A stretch of DNA of 64,000 bases from JABWCQ01 sp964587105 (GTDB taxonomy: Bacteria > Electryoneota > RPQS01): NCBI GenBank assembly GCA_964587105.1, contig CAZPKG010000002.1, forward strand, positions 124,001 through 188,000, given 5' to 3'. Below are positions 15,766-25,182 of the stretch, in pieces (the stretch's first letter is position 1; the number at the start of each line of letters is the position of its first letter). Under the pieces are notes generated by a model, which was not told where the DNA came from, searched no databases, and saw only the letters and a program-made list of their open reading frames with translations. Made by a program: the position numbers and the translations under genes.

Positions 15766-18700
15766 ATGAAAAAACCCAGCACCGCCTCTCTGAGGTACTT
15801 CGCACTGCTGCTTGGCACGGTCGGTTTGCTGTGGAGCGTAAGTGTGTCCGTCGCTGACCCCCGCCAATGGGGTCCCCCCGGACAGCCGATCCGCCAAGGT
15901 CACCACATCGAATGGCAACGCGCGGCCTATGTGGATGCAAATGGCTACACCTTGATGGTGTGGTCTGATACGCGCACGGGCGACCGTGACGTATTCGCCC
16001 AGTTGATCGAGCCGGACGGCGATTTTGCGCCGGGCTGGCCCGTGCACGTTGTTAATTTCCCGTACCGTCAGGAAGATCCTGAACCGATCGTCGCGACGGA
16101 CGGATTCATTATCGCGTGGATTGATTTCCGCTTCGACAGTACGGGCGACGTGTTCGCACAGAAACTCAATTACGCCGGTACGAAGCTTTGGGCTCCCGAG
16201 GGTGTTGTCGTGGATACGCACAACACGTCAATGGTCAATGAAACAACCTTGCGCGGCGCATCAGACGGTGCGGGCGGCGCAATTGTCGCGTTTGAAGACA
16301 CTCGTCGCGGCGATGCCGGTGACATCTTTGCACAGCGCATTCTCTCGAACGGCACGCGCGGTTGGGCGAATGTGCTGGCAGTGACGGATCAACCCGGTCC
16401 GCAAAATGGCATCACCGCCGACACCGACGGTCAAGGCGGTCTAATCGTCGGCTGGAATGACTCGCGTAACGACGGCAACATATATGCTGCGAAGATTACG
16501 AACACGGGAACGCTGCCGTGGGGCGGAGTTGGTGGTCGCGCGGTATGTGATTTTGATGGACAACAAACGGGTATCAAACTGTGCCCGGATTTGACGACAG
16601 GCGGCGCCTTTTTCGCTTGGGCAGACAAGCGCGACACGGTGCAGGCCGCATTTGATATCTATGGTCAGCGCTTCAACGCCGCCGGTAATGCCCAGTGGGC
16701 AGCAGATGGTGTGCCAATCGCAGTAGATACGCTTGAACAGAGTGGCGTTCGTATTACGCCGAGCATAAGCGGCGGCGTTCAAGATGGCGTTGTGTTATGC
16801 TGGCAGGATACTCGTGTCAACGGTTCGGTAGGCGAAGTTTATGCCCAGAAGATGAATGCGGCGGGCGTGGCTCAATGGGCTGTCAATGGAATCAAGATTG
16901 TCGGTGATGCAGGCCCGAATGGAACGGGTGCATGTCGTGACAACAGCCGTTTGACGTCGGACTTGAGCGGCGGCGCGCTGTACGTTTGGGATGACACCCG
17001 TCATGATCCGTGCAACATTTTGCAATACAACACGTACATGCAACATGCCAACGCGGCGGGAACGCTGCTGTGTGCGGACGGCGGATTTGCGGTCAACACG
17101 AACGTGAATCAGCAGCAGGAAGCCGTGCTGCGTACGAACGGAACGAACACCTACTGTATCTACTCGGACTTCTATCGCGGTTCGCGCACGTTGCGTGTCG
17201 CCAAGATTGACGTACCGGGCTGTTCGGTGATTGCCAACGGCGATCAAGAAGTCTTATTTGGTTTGGACGGCGACGCGACGAACCCGACGAATATTCACAT
17301 GTATTGGGGCAACGTGGCGTTCGTGTGGGAAGATAATCGCGGCGTAAATTTCGGTAAGCAGATTTTCTATCAGGTGTTGGACACAACTTATGCCAAAACC
17401 TACCCGTTCATTCCCGACAATGGAACTCCGATAGCTCCGGTTAGCACGAGCGGAACACGCTTCGAACAGAGCAAGCCATTTGTATGCACGGATGCTCAGG
17501 ACGGATTCTTTTGCGCGTTTGAGAACTTGAACGACGGCGTCGTGCAAGTGCGTTTACAGCGCGTAGGCTCGAGCGGACATATTCTGTGCGACGAAGCCGG
17601 TGACATTGTCCACGCCACGGGAATCGATCAGAAAGAGGCACAGGTCGTTTCGGACGGCATGGGCGGCTGTTATGTTTTGTGGTCAGGATTTGACCCGAGC
17701 TTCCAGCTTGACGTTTACGCGATGCGCATGGACGGCAATTGTCAGCCGATGTGGGCCGAACCCACGCTGCTCTCCAACAACGCGACGGCGGACGATCATC
17801 TTCAGAGCGCAGTTGCCGACGGAAATGGTTGTGTAGTTGCGGTTTGGGAGACGGGCGAGTTTGGTTCGTATGATATTCTTGGCGCGAGAGTTTGTAGAGA
17901 CGGATCAATTGCTTGGCAGGACACTGTCTCTGCGGCTCCGCGTGAGCAGACAGAGGCGGATGCTGCTGCGGATGGCCAGGGCGGCGTCTATGTCGCATGG
18001 TCAGACACTCGCGATGAAACCCATTTGAAGGATATCTACGCTCAGCGATTCAACAGCGCGGGTGAAGCTCAGTGGACGAATAACGGCCGTCTTGTTGTGA
18101 CATTCGCGGAAGATCAGAAGATTCCACGATTGGCGGTTGATTCGCAAGGTCAAGCGTACATCGCGTGGCAGGATTTCCGAAATACGGATGACTTGGATAT
18201 CTACGGCCAGAAGCTCGCATTGGATGGTTCGCGACTTTGGCCGGAAACGACGGGACGCCCGATTTGCCAAGGGTCAAGCGATCAGAGTGATCAGCAGCTA
18301 TTAGTCGATTGGAACGATGGTTTGTACATGGTTTGGGAAGACGGCCGCACGAATCCGTTTTCGGATATCTATGGTGTGCATTACAATTCTCAATCAAACA
18401 TAGCAGAGCCTTGGTGGGACGTCGTGCAAGGTGACACAATGGTGCTGGGCGGCGTGGTGAACAGCGAATACCAGAATCAGAGCCAACCGGCGCTGGCGCA
18501 TGACTATCATGGCGGCACGGTGGCGGTGTGGGTTGACTGGCGTTCGTCAGGAAAGGAGCCGTTGCAGAATATTTGGGGCAACTGGGTCAATGATTTAACG
18601 GTCGGTGTCTCGGAAGTTCCGGCTCCGCTGCCGCGTGAATACATGCTGACGCAGAATTTTCCGAATCCGTTCAATCCGTCCACGGAGTTCCGCTTCACGA

Positions 18701-18897
18701 TTCCGAATACTGAAGCCGTGAAGGTGAGCGTGTACAACACACTTGGTCAGGAAGTTGAAAATCTGATTGACGAAGTGATGACTGCGGGAACATACGACGT
18801 GCGGTTTGACGCTTCGGAATTGGCCTCGGGCACGTACTTCTACCGCTTGGAGACGCCGAACTTCCAATCAGTGAAGAAGATGGTATTGATTAAGTAA
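15766..18897 (+). CDS. T9SS-exported protein with W-x-D-x-R beta-propeller-like repeats
   Basis: A 1043-residue secreted protein. Signal peptide about residues 1-30; GAGGAG lies upstream of the ATG. The body holds at least a dozen units of the form W-x-D-x-R...D-I/V-Y/F-A/G-Q (for example WSDTRTGDRDVFAQ, WQDTRVNGSVGEVYAQ, WQDFRNTDDLDIYGQ), spaced roughly 50-100 residues apart, suggesting one or two beta-propellers. The C-terminus carries a T9SS sorting domain: FPNPFNPSTEFRF, VYNTLGQEV, ASGTYFYRLET, ending KKMVLIK. This predicts export across the outer membrane and release or anchoring at the cell surface. No enzymatic motif is seen; a binding or structural role is likely. Confidence 0.85.
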   Translation: MKKPSTASLRYFALLLGTVGLLWSVSVSVADPRQWGPPGQPIRQGHHIEWQRAAYVDANGYTLMVWSDTRTGDRDVFAQLIEPDGDFAPGWPVHVVNFPYRQEDPEPIVATDGFIIAWIDFRFDSTGDVFAQKLNYAGTKLWAPEGVVVDTHNTSMVNETTLRGASDGAGGAIVAFEDTRRGDAGDIFAQRILSNGTRGWANVLAVTDQPGPQNGITADTDGQGGLIVGWNDSRNDGNIYAAKITNTGTLPWGGVGGRAVCDFDGQQTGIKLCPDLTTGGAFFAWADKRDTVQAAFDIYGQRFNAAGNAQWAADGVPIAVDTLEQSGVRITPSISGGVQDGVVLCWQDTRVNGSVGEVYAQKMNAAGVAQWAVNGIKIVGDAGPNGTGACRDNSRLTSDLSGGALYVWDDTRHDPCNILQYNTYMQHANAAGTLLCADGGFAVNTNVNQQQEAVLRTNGTNTYCIYSDFYRGSRTLRVAKIDVPGCSVIANGDQEVLFGLDGDATNPTNIHMYWGNVAFVWEDNRGVNFGKQIFYQVLDTTYAKTYPFIPDNGTPIAPVSTSGTRFEQSKPFVCTDAQDGFFCAFENLNDGVVQVRLQRVGSSGHILCDEAGDIVHATGIDQKEAQVVSDGMGGCYVLWSGFDPSFQLDVYAMRMDGNCQPMWAEPTLLSNNATADDHLQSAVADGNGCVVAVWETGEFGSYDILGARVCRDGSIAWQDTVSAAPREQTEADAAADGQGGVYVAWSDTRDETHLKDIYAQRFNSAGEAQWTNNGRLVVTFAEDQKIPRLAVDSQGQAYIAWQDFRNTDDLDIYGQKLALDGSRLWPETTGRPICQGSSDQSDQQLLVDWNDGLYMVWEDGRTNPFSDIYGVHYNSQSNIAEPWWDVVQGDTMVLGGVVNSEYQNQSQPALAHDYHGGTVAVWVDWRSSGKEPLQNIWGNWVNDLTVGVSEVPAPLPREYMLTQNFPNPFNPSTEFRFTIPNTEAVKVSVYNTLGQEVENLIDEVMTAGTYDVRFDASELASGTYFYRLETPNFQSVKKMVLIK

Positions 18898-18908
18898 CTT
18901 GTTTGATT

Positions 18909-18938
18909 GCGGTGCGGGGCTTTGCGGCCCCGCACCGC
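18909..18938 (+). terminator. Hairpin after T9SS protein gene
   Basis: Perfect 12-bp GC-rich stem GCGGTGCGGGGC / GCCCCGCACCGC with loop TTTGCG. It has no T-run, so it may attenuate or stabilise mRNA rather than fully terminate. Confidence 0.65.
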
Positions 18939-19002
18939 GCCAAGGTTTTGAGAATTATTTGCACCTGAACGATTGAGGAACGAATTGGAGAGAGCATTAC
19001 AC

Positions 19003-21384
19003 ATGAGGACCCGCATCATGCGCAGCATCATAAGCACTCTAAGTGTGTTGGTTTTGGCGAGCGGAGTGTTTGCACAGGGGCTTGAGCCGTGCTATCACAC
19101 GCTGGATGAATTGTATGATTTTATCTTTGAGTTGCAGGCGGCAAATCCGACCATTGTGAAGGTGGATTCGATCGGGCATTCGCGCGGTGAGATGTTAAAC
19201 CATCAATTCCCGCTTTATGCCGTGAAGATTTCGGACAACGTGCAGACGTTTGAAGACGAGCCTGTGAACTTGATCATCGGACACATTCATGCTGAAGAGG
19301 TGGCCGGAATGGAAGCGACGATTCAGTTCATGCAGCGGCTTGTGACGAACCAAAATGTTTACAGGACGATTCGCGAACAGACGCAGGTGTACATTATCCC
19401 AACGATGAATCCGGATGGCCTTGAAGTTATTTCATTGGGCATGGACAACACTTGGCGAAAGAACGGGTACATGCCGCCGGAGATGCATATTGATTCATGC
19501 ATCGTGATTCAAGGCGTCGGACGTGATTCGTGCGGCGTCGATTTGAACCGTAACTGGGATCTCAATTGGATTTACGGCGATAGTCTCTTCAAGGAAGAGA
19601 ACGTCGAGCCGTTTGATTATTTCCGTGGTCCGGCTCCGTTTTCTGAACCTGAATCACGGGCTGTTCGCGATTTTGCAATGCAGATTAAGCCGACGGTTTC
19701 CATCGTGTGGCATTCTTCGCGCTCCGGTTTCGTGTCCGAGCGCTGTATTGTCGCGTGGCAATGGGGCGCTGAAGGAAACTTTAAGTTCGCGCCGGACTGT
19801 ACAGCGATCGGGGTTGTGAATCGTGGGTATATGAGCAAGACTTGGAAGTACCCCGGTGGCCAACCGTATCTTGAGGTGATTGGAGCCACGCGAAACGGGG
19901 CTTTGCACGATTGGTTCTATCGAAATTTGGGAACTATTCAGATTCTGACTGAGACAAGTCCGCGCGTTAACATTCAGCCGACATGCAGCACTCTAGTTGA
20001 CGTGAATTTACAAGGACTTGTCAACTCACTCTTACCTCCGATGGAGTGGTTGTCGCGCCGTGTGATTAACTATGCACAAAATGCTGACATGGAGACTCAG
20101 GGCGCACCGTTGAACATCTACACACGGGATGCCTCAAATGGTCAAGCGATATCAGCAGAGTATCGCTTGCTCGACAGTTGGACGCCGATCTTGAATCCGT
20201 GGTACACGAATGAGCAGTTTGGCCGAGCCACGGTCTTGCCTCCTCAGGGAGGTGTGACAGTCTTGGCGCGCAAAGAGGGCTTTGTGAATGATACGGCGAG
20301 CGCGACGATCAATCGAGGCGGCAGCGCAGTTAACATGACTCTTAGCTTGCAACCGTTGCCGTGGTACAATTTGCAGATCAACGTTGTAAATGAAAGCAGT
20401 CAGGCCGTCCCGGCTTATGTATATCTTGACAACGGATTCCCGCAGAATCTGTATGTCACGGGGCCGCAGACATTGTCGAAGCCGCAAGGAATTTACAATG
20501 TTCGCGTCACACCGCAGAACCAGAATTTGGTGTCAAGAACATACGGTTTCTGGCTGGGCAGTGATTCGACATTTACGTTTACATTGCCGACCGGGAATGT
20601 GGTGTTCACGGAGGATTTTGAGGGTGGTTTAGGGAATTGGACGGCGGGCGGAACGGGCGGCGCGTATCGGCAAGACGTGGATACGACCTCACTCAACTAT
20701 GGAATCTGTGTCCACACGAATGGCCCGGACTATCGTGAGAACTACGGAAACAATTGGGATGCGACGTTCACATACAACAATACGATTAATTTGTCGGGCG
20801 GGAACGCATTTCATCTCAGGTTTGATTACTACGGCCGCTTGGATATGCCGTCTGATTCGTTCTTTGTGGATGCCTCCGTCAATGGGATCGATTGGGAGAT
20901 CGTGCGCGGATTTAGTGACCTTGAGCGTCCGTGGAACCGCGTGTGGTGCGATCTTAGCCGGTGGTCGGGGAATGCCGCCGTACACATCCGCTTCCGTCTG
21001 AAAACGGATGCGATGTTGGGTGATTTGGGTATTCACTTTGACAACATTGAAGTGCTGCGCGGAGTTGATTTGACCTCGCCGCAGCATCCGTCGCCGTTCC
21101 CGACCAAGTTCGCGCTGTCCAAAGTCTATCCAAATCCGTTTAATCCGACCACCACGATTGCCTACGATGCGCCGGGTTCGGGTCCGATAGAGTTTACGAT
21201 CCACAATGTGCTGGGTCAAGTTGTTTGGTCAACGACGGAATCCGTGCCGACGCCGGGCCGCTATGAACTCCGTTGGAACGGTGTGTCGAACAGCGACGTG
21301 CCGTTGACTTCGGGCGTCTATTTTGTTCGCATGTCTGCCAAGGGGAATCTTGTAGGAACTCGGAAGCTGATGCTTTTGAAGTAA
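19003..21384 (+). CDS. T9SS-exported M14 zinc carboxypeptidase
   Basis: A 793-residue secreted metallopeptidase. GGAGAG about 10 nt before the ATG at 19003 and the signal peptide (ending VFAQG) favour this start over the ATG ten codons earlier. Zinc ligands are His96 and Glu99 in GHIHAEE and His237 in IVWHSS; substrate-binding NPDGLE and GVDLNRNWD are present; the general base is Glu317 in LTETSPR. After the peptidase come a carboxypeptidase-regulatory-like region, a MAM/jelly-roll-like domain starting FTEDFEGGLGNW, and a T9SS sorting domain (YPNPFNPTTTI...GVYFVRM...KLMLLK). It should remove C-terminal residues from proteins outside the cell. Confidence 0.93.
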   Translation: MRTRIMRSIISTLSVLVLASGVFAQGLEPCYHTLDELYDFIFELQAANPTIVKVDSIGHSRGEMLNHQFPLYAVKISDNVQTFEDEPVNLIIGHIHAEEVAGMEATIQFMQRLVTNQNVYRTIREQTQVYIIPTMNPDGLEVISLGMDNTWRKNGYMPPEMHIDSCIVIQGVGRDSCGVDLNRNWDLNWIYGDSLFKEENVEPFDYFRGPAPFSEPESRAVRDFAMQIKPTVSIVWHSSRSGFVSERCIVAWQWGAEGNFKFAPDCTAIGVVNRGYMSKTWKYPGGQPYLEVIGATRNGALHDWFYRNLGTIQILTETSPRVNIQPTCSTLVDVNLQGLVNSLLPPMEWLSRRVINYAQNADMETQGAPLNIYTRDASNGQAISAEYRLLDSWTPILNPWYTNEQFGRATVLPPQGGVTVLARKEGFVNDTASATINRGGSAVNMTLSLQPLPWYNLQINVVNESSQAVPAYVYLDNGFPQNLYVTGPQTLSKPQGIYNVRVTPQNQNLVSRTYGFWLGSDSTFTFTLPTGNVVFTEDFEGGLGNWTAGGTGGAYRQDVDTTSLNYGICVHTNGPDYRENYGNNWDATFTYNNTINLSGGNAFHLRFDYYGRLDMPSDSFFVDASVNGIDWEIVRGFSDLERPWNRVWCDLSRWSGNAAVHIRFRLKTDAMLGDLGIHFDNIEVLRGVDLTSPQHPSPFPTKFALSKVYPNPFNPTTTIAYDAPGSGPIEFTIHNVLGQVVWSTTESVPTPGRYELRWNGVSNSDVPLTSGVYFVRMSAKGNLVGTRKLMLLK

Positions 21385-21437
21385 TTACGCCCCTCTGCAT
21401 CTTTGATATTTCTTAAACTTAATCCTCTTTACAGCAC

Positions 21438-22361
21438 ATGAGAAACCATCGAGATTTCTTAGCCGTCACCGACTTTAGCCGTGACGAGATCATTGAAACA
21501 TTAGCACTTGCCGGTGAGTTGAAAGATCGTAGGAACCGGCACGAAGAAACCCGGCCGTTGGACGGTCAGGTTTGGGGGCTGATCTTCCACAAAGCGAGTC
21601 TGCGCACGCGCATTTCGTTTGAAGTGGGAATTGCCGAATTGGGCGGCCACGCGCTCTACATTACGGAAAAAGAAATTGAACTCGGCAAGCGCGAGACGAT
21701 TTCCGATGCGGCGCAGGTTTTGTCGCGCTATTTGGGCGGGATTATGATTCGCACGTTCAGCCATAAGGACGTGGAAGAGCTTGCGAAGTTCGCTGACATT
21801 CCGGTCATCAACGGCTTGACGGACTATTCGCATCCGTGTCAGATCATGGCGGATATTCAAACGGTGTACGAGAAATTGGGCCGGTTCGATGATTTCAAGA
21901 TCACCTATGTGGGTGACGGGAACAACATCACGAATAGCTGGCTTGAACTGGCGCAACGGTTGAATTTTGAATTGGTCATCGGTACTGCGGAAGATACGCT
22001 GCCGGACATGAAGTTAGTTGAGGCCGCCAATAAGTCCGGCCACTCGCGTGTGACCATTGAGCATGATCCGGCGAAAGCAGTGAAGGGTTCGCACGTGATT
22101 TACACGGACGTTTGGGCCTCGATGGGGCAGAAGGATCAGGCTGATGAAAAGGCGCGCAAGTTGCGTGCATTTCAAGTGAACGAGCAATTGGTGTCGCAAG
22201 CTGACAAGAATTGCATCGTTTTGCATTGTTTACCCGCTGAACGGGGCAAAGAGATCACCGACGGGGTTATGGATGGCCCGCACAGTGTCGTGTTTGATCA
22301 GGCTGAAAATCGTCTGCACGCGCAGAAAGCGATTATGACGGTGTTGGTTGAAAAGAAATAG
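21438..22361 (+). CDS. argF: Ornithine carbamoyltransferase
   Basis: A 307-residue enzyme that transfers a carbamoyl group from carbamoyl phosphate to ornithine, giving citrulline in arginine synthesis. Carbamoyl-phosphate motif FHKASLRTRISFEVG (SLRTR form of the S-T/L-R-T-R site), HPCQIMAD, ornithine-side DVWASMGQ and the catalytic HCLPAERG are all present; length is typical. SMG and HCLPA distinguish it from aspartate carbamoyltransferase. No other arg gene is adjacent. It stands between a secreted peptidase and envelope genes and appears to be transcribed on its own. Confidence 0.93.
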   Translation: MRNHRDFLAVTDFSRDEIIETLALAGELKDRRNRHEETRPLDGQVWGLIFHKASLRTRISFEVGIAELGGHALYITEKEIELGKRETISDAAQVLSRYLGGIMIRTFSHKDVEELAKFADIPVINGLTDYSHPCQIMADIQTVYEKLGRFDDFKITYVGDGNNITNSWLELAQRLNFELVIGTAEDTLPDMKLVEAANKSGHSRVTIEHDPAKAVKGSHVIYTDVWASMGQKDQADEKARKLRAFQVNEQLVSQADKNCIVLHCLPAERGKEITDGVMDGPHSVVFDQAENRLHAQKAIMTVLVEKK

Positions 22362-22411
22362 TGATTTCGCCGCCGCACGGTGAAATTTTGCTGCACTGAA
22401 AGACTGAGACA

Positions 22412-23047
22412 ATGAAAACCCGAATATTACTTTTCACGGCGACCTTGGGACTTTTGATCATGTCCACCGGTTGCTACACGAAACTTTACCGGCCGGGGAT
22501 GGAAGACAACGGCCCGTTCTCGATGGGTTCACTGTACAATCGTTACGACTCAACGGCGATTGATACGACTTTGACGAAGCCTGAGACGGTTGACGTCTAT
22601 CCTAATTACGACCCATATTATTACGATAATTGGTCGGCATGGGGTCGTCCGCGCGGGTACACGCGATGGGGTTTTGATTTTAACCGTTTCTCGCCCAATT
22701 ATTATTGGGGCTACTACGGCTACTATGATTATTACGGCCGTCCGTGGTGGCAGGATTGGCATCACAATCATGGCGGCGGTTGGTGGGGTGGAACTCCGGG
22801 CGCACCGGGTGAGCCTCCGTCAACGCGACCGGGTCGAAGATCAACTGATACAGCTATTCCACCGTCGACTATCGGAGTCAACTATGGTCAAGGTGGCGCG
22901 ACTTATGTCCAACCGACTCCCACAACGCCCGGTAATCCGAGTGAGCCGGGGAACGTGAAGAATCCTGTTCCGGCACCCATCGCGAAGCCGACCACGCCTC
23001 CGGCGGAAGATAATTCACAGAAGCGCAACGGCAAGCGGAGACGGTAA
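22412..23047 (+). CDS. Tyr/Trp/Gly-rich lipoprotein of unknown function
   Basis: A 211-residue predicted lipoprotein with lipobox LLIMSTGC (Cys near residue 21). The mature protein has a Tyr/Trp/Gly/His-rich centre (PYYYDNWSAWGRP, YYWGYYGYYDYYGRPWW, HHNHGGGWWGG), then a Pro/Thr-rich linker and a basic tail ending KRNGKRRR. The composition suggests a disordered or surface-associated protein, perhaps binding cell wall, metal or other proteins. It lies 8 nt before the outer-membrane protein gene, so the two are probably co-expressed. No family is recognised. Confidence 0.7.
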   Translation: MKTRILLFTATLGLLIMSTGCYTKLYRPGMEDNGPFSMGSLYNRYDSTAIDTTLTKPETVDVYPNYDPYYYDNWSAWGRPRGYTRWGFDFNRFSPNYYWGYYGYYDYYGRPWWQDWHHNHGGGWWGGTPGAPGEPPSTRPGRRSTDTAIPPSTIGVNYGQGGATYVQPTPTTPGNPSEPGNVKNPVPAPIAKPTTPPAEDNSQKRNGKRRR

Positions 23048-23055
23048 TAACTACT

Positions 23056-24267
23056 ATGAAACGCTACATACTACTTGCACAGCTTCTGATTGCGACTGTT
23101 GCAATTGCGCAAGACGAAATTCCAGAACGCCTTTTACTGACGGGTGGTCAGCACTTGGGTTCTGGTGCACGGGCGTTGGGTTTGGGTGGTACATACACGG
23201 GTATTGCCGACGATTACTCGGCAATCTGGTGGAATCCCGCCGGTCTTGCACAGGTGAAGCGCATTGAAGTGCAAGGCACGATCTTGCGCACCGGGTTTTC
23301 CAATCAGACGGATTACTTTGGTGAGAGCCGAGACGGCTCAACCGATGCAACGAGATTGAATAATATCGGCGTCGTGTTTCCTGTTCCGGTTTATCAGGGC
23401 GCGCTGAGCTTTGGGTTCGGCTATTCGCAAGTGACGGACTACGAGCGCCGCACAGAAGTCAAGAGCGGGCAGGCCGGATTTGATTGGGATAATTTTGACG
23501 AAATAGAGAGCGGCAGGCTCGGCCAGTGGTCGTTTGCCACTGCCGTGGATATCTCGCCGAATCTATCTGTTGGAGCGGGTATCAACTATTGGACGGGATC
23601 AAGTGATTACTCACTCTTAGGAGAATACACTTCCGGCAGTAACTTGGTATATACCGAGCAATCCATCTTCACCGATCTTGGGGGTTGGAATTTCAACCTC
23701 GGCGGAATGTACCGACCGGGTAGAATGGTGCGCGTCGGTTTTGCGACCTCGACACCGTTTTCGATGTCCTTGAATGAAGATTGGACGATTGACGGTGACG
23801 ACGGATACTTCGATTACAAGATGTCTTATCCGTGGATTTGGCGCGTCGGCGCAAGTGTTGCTCCGGGCCGCTGGTTAGTTGCTGCGGATATGGAGTACCG
23901 CGATTGGAAGTCGATGGAGTTTCGCGGAGAGACTCCCTATATGAACGTGAGCCGAGCGGAAGGCAATCGCCAAATTCGCGAACGTTACAAGAGCACGACA
24001 CGGCTGTCGCTCGGCGGTGAGTATCTCTTCCCGATGTATGGCCTGCGCGGACGGTTGGGTTACAGTATTGATCCGTCGAACTATAAGGACGCGGGCAGCG
24101 ACGCCGACAAGGGCGTGTTGTCGCTCGGTATGGGCGTTTTGGTGGACCGCTCAGTAATGCTTGACTTGACATGGCGCACGGCTTCCTACACGGAGCAGGT
24201 GACGGACGGTTTGAAAGAGGATATCCGCAGTTCGCAGACTCTGTTGACGATTAGTTACCGCATGTAA
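23056..24267 (+). CDS. Outer-membrane beta-barrel protein, PorV/FadL-like
   Basis: A 403-residue protein with a signal peptide (ending AIAQDE). The segment GSGARALGLGGTYTGIADDYSAIWWNPAGLAQ is the hallmark shared by PorV/PorQ-type T9SS barrels and OmpP1/FadL transporters; the rest has alternating beta-strand character and ends in the aromatic-terminated LLTISYRM. In T9SS organisms PorV-like proteins shuttle cargo to the sortase complex, whereas FadL proteins admit hydrophobic compounds. The four T9SS cargo genes in this window make the PorV view attractive, but sequence alone does not settle it. Confidence 0.8.
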   Translation: MKRYILLAQLLIATVAIAQDEIPERLLLTGGQHLGSGARALGLGGTYTGIADDYSAIWWNPAGLAQVKRIEVQGTILRTGFSNQTDYFGESRDGSTDATRLNNIGVVFPVPVYQGALSFGFGYSQVTDYERRTEVKSGQAGFDWDNFDEIESGRLGQWSFATAVDISPNLSVGAGINYWTGSSDYSLLGEYTSGSNLVYTEQSIFTDLGGWNFNLGGMYRPGRMVRVGFATSTPFSMSLNEDWTIDGDDGYFDYKMSYPWIWRVGASVAPGRWLVAADMEYRDWKSMEFRGETPYMNVSRAEGNRQIRERYKSTTRLSLGGEYLFPMYGLRGRLGYSIDPSNYKDAGSDADKGVLSLGMGVLVDRSVMLDLTWRTASYTEQVTDGLKEDIRSSQTLLTISYRM

Positions 24268-24287
24268 CCCCCCCTGCAAAATTCTCC

Positions 24288-25181
24288 ATGATCATTTGGG
24301 GATTGATTCTACTGATCACAAGTTCTGTCTGCGCGCAACGGCCTGAAGGAGTTCCACAAGGACATCCGTGGGCCATGCGGGCACAGGAAGCTATAGATAA
24401 TGAGCGCTTCGATGAAGCGCTCGTTTCGTTGCGGGTGGATTTGAAAACTCCGTCCGATTTTGTGTGGCATGACTACCTGACCGGCTTGGTGCTGATAGGT
24501 CAAAGCAAACTGGACAGCGCCGAAGTTGTGTTGAAGCGCGCGGCCGGAAAGTCGAAAGAGATCGAGAGCAAATCTGAAGCGGGGCGTTTACTCGCGCGAG
24601 TTGAGCGCAAGCTTGGTTTGATTGAGCGCAAGCGCGGCAACTACGATCTTTCGCGGCAGAAGCACTATGAAGCGCTCGATTTGGCCCAAAGTTTTGGGTC
24701 TGCCGAAGAAGAGCATGATTGCCTAATCAGTTTAGATGTAGATTGCTACTACTTGGGAGAGTGGGAAGAGTCCGAACGGACATTGCGGCAAAGCCTTGAG
24801 GTCGCCGGACAGATAACCGATCCGGTGGCACGGACGCGGGCGCAGGCGACGAGCAACAACAATCTCGCGGGCACGCTGGCCGAGCTTCATAATTTTACTG
24901 AGGCTCAGGAGAAGGGTCAAGCCGCTTTGACTTTCTGGGAAGAGTGGCAGACCATGACCGGGAACACGAAAGATTTTCGAGTCGGTTGGGCGCACTATTC
25001 GCTGGCTGATTTGTACCTGAAGTGGGCCGCGAGTTTAGCCGAAAGCAACGCGCTTGAAGCTTCCAACAAACGCGGCATGGCCAAATATGAACTGATGATT
25101 ATGACCGTGCTGGCCCGCGAAGCTCAGCGCCCTCAATCGGAGTTTGATCTGATTGACAAGCGACTTAAGGAGTGCGAATAG
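24288..25181 (+). CDS. Secreted tetratricopeptide-repeat protein
   Basis: A 297-residue protein with a short signal peptide (IIWGLILLITSSVCAQ). Helical repeats with TPR spacing run through most of the length (AMRAQEAIDNERFDEALVSL, LTGLVLIGQSKLDSAEVVLKRA, KRGNYDLSRQKHYEALDLAQ). TPR arrays bind other proteins, here presumably in the periplasm or outer membrane. It follows the PorV/FadL-like gene by 20 nt and is followed 1 nt later by the YhaM-like nuclease gene, so the string 22412-26473 looks like one operon. No specific partner can be named. Confidence 0.75.
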   Translation: MIIWGLILLITSSVCAQRPEGVPQGHPWAMRAQEAIDNERFDEALVSLRVDLKTPSDFVWHDYLTGLVLIGQSKLDSAEVVLKRAAGKSKEIESKSEAGRLLARVERKLGLIERKRGNYDLSRQKHYEALDLAQSFGSAEEEHDCLISLDVDCYYLGEWEESERTLRQSLEVAGQITDPVARTRAQATSNNNLAGTLAELHNFTEAQEKGQAALTFWEEWQTMTGNTKDFRVGWAHYSLADLYLKWAASLAESNALEASNKRGMAKYELMIMTVLAREAQRPQSEFDLIDKRLKECE

Positions 25182-25182
25182 C

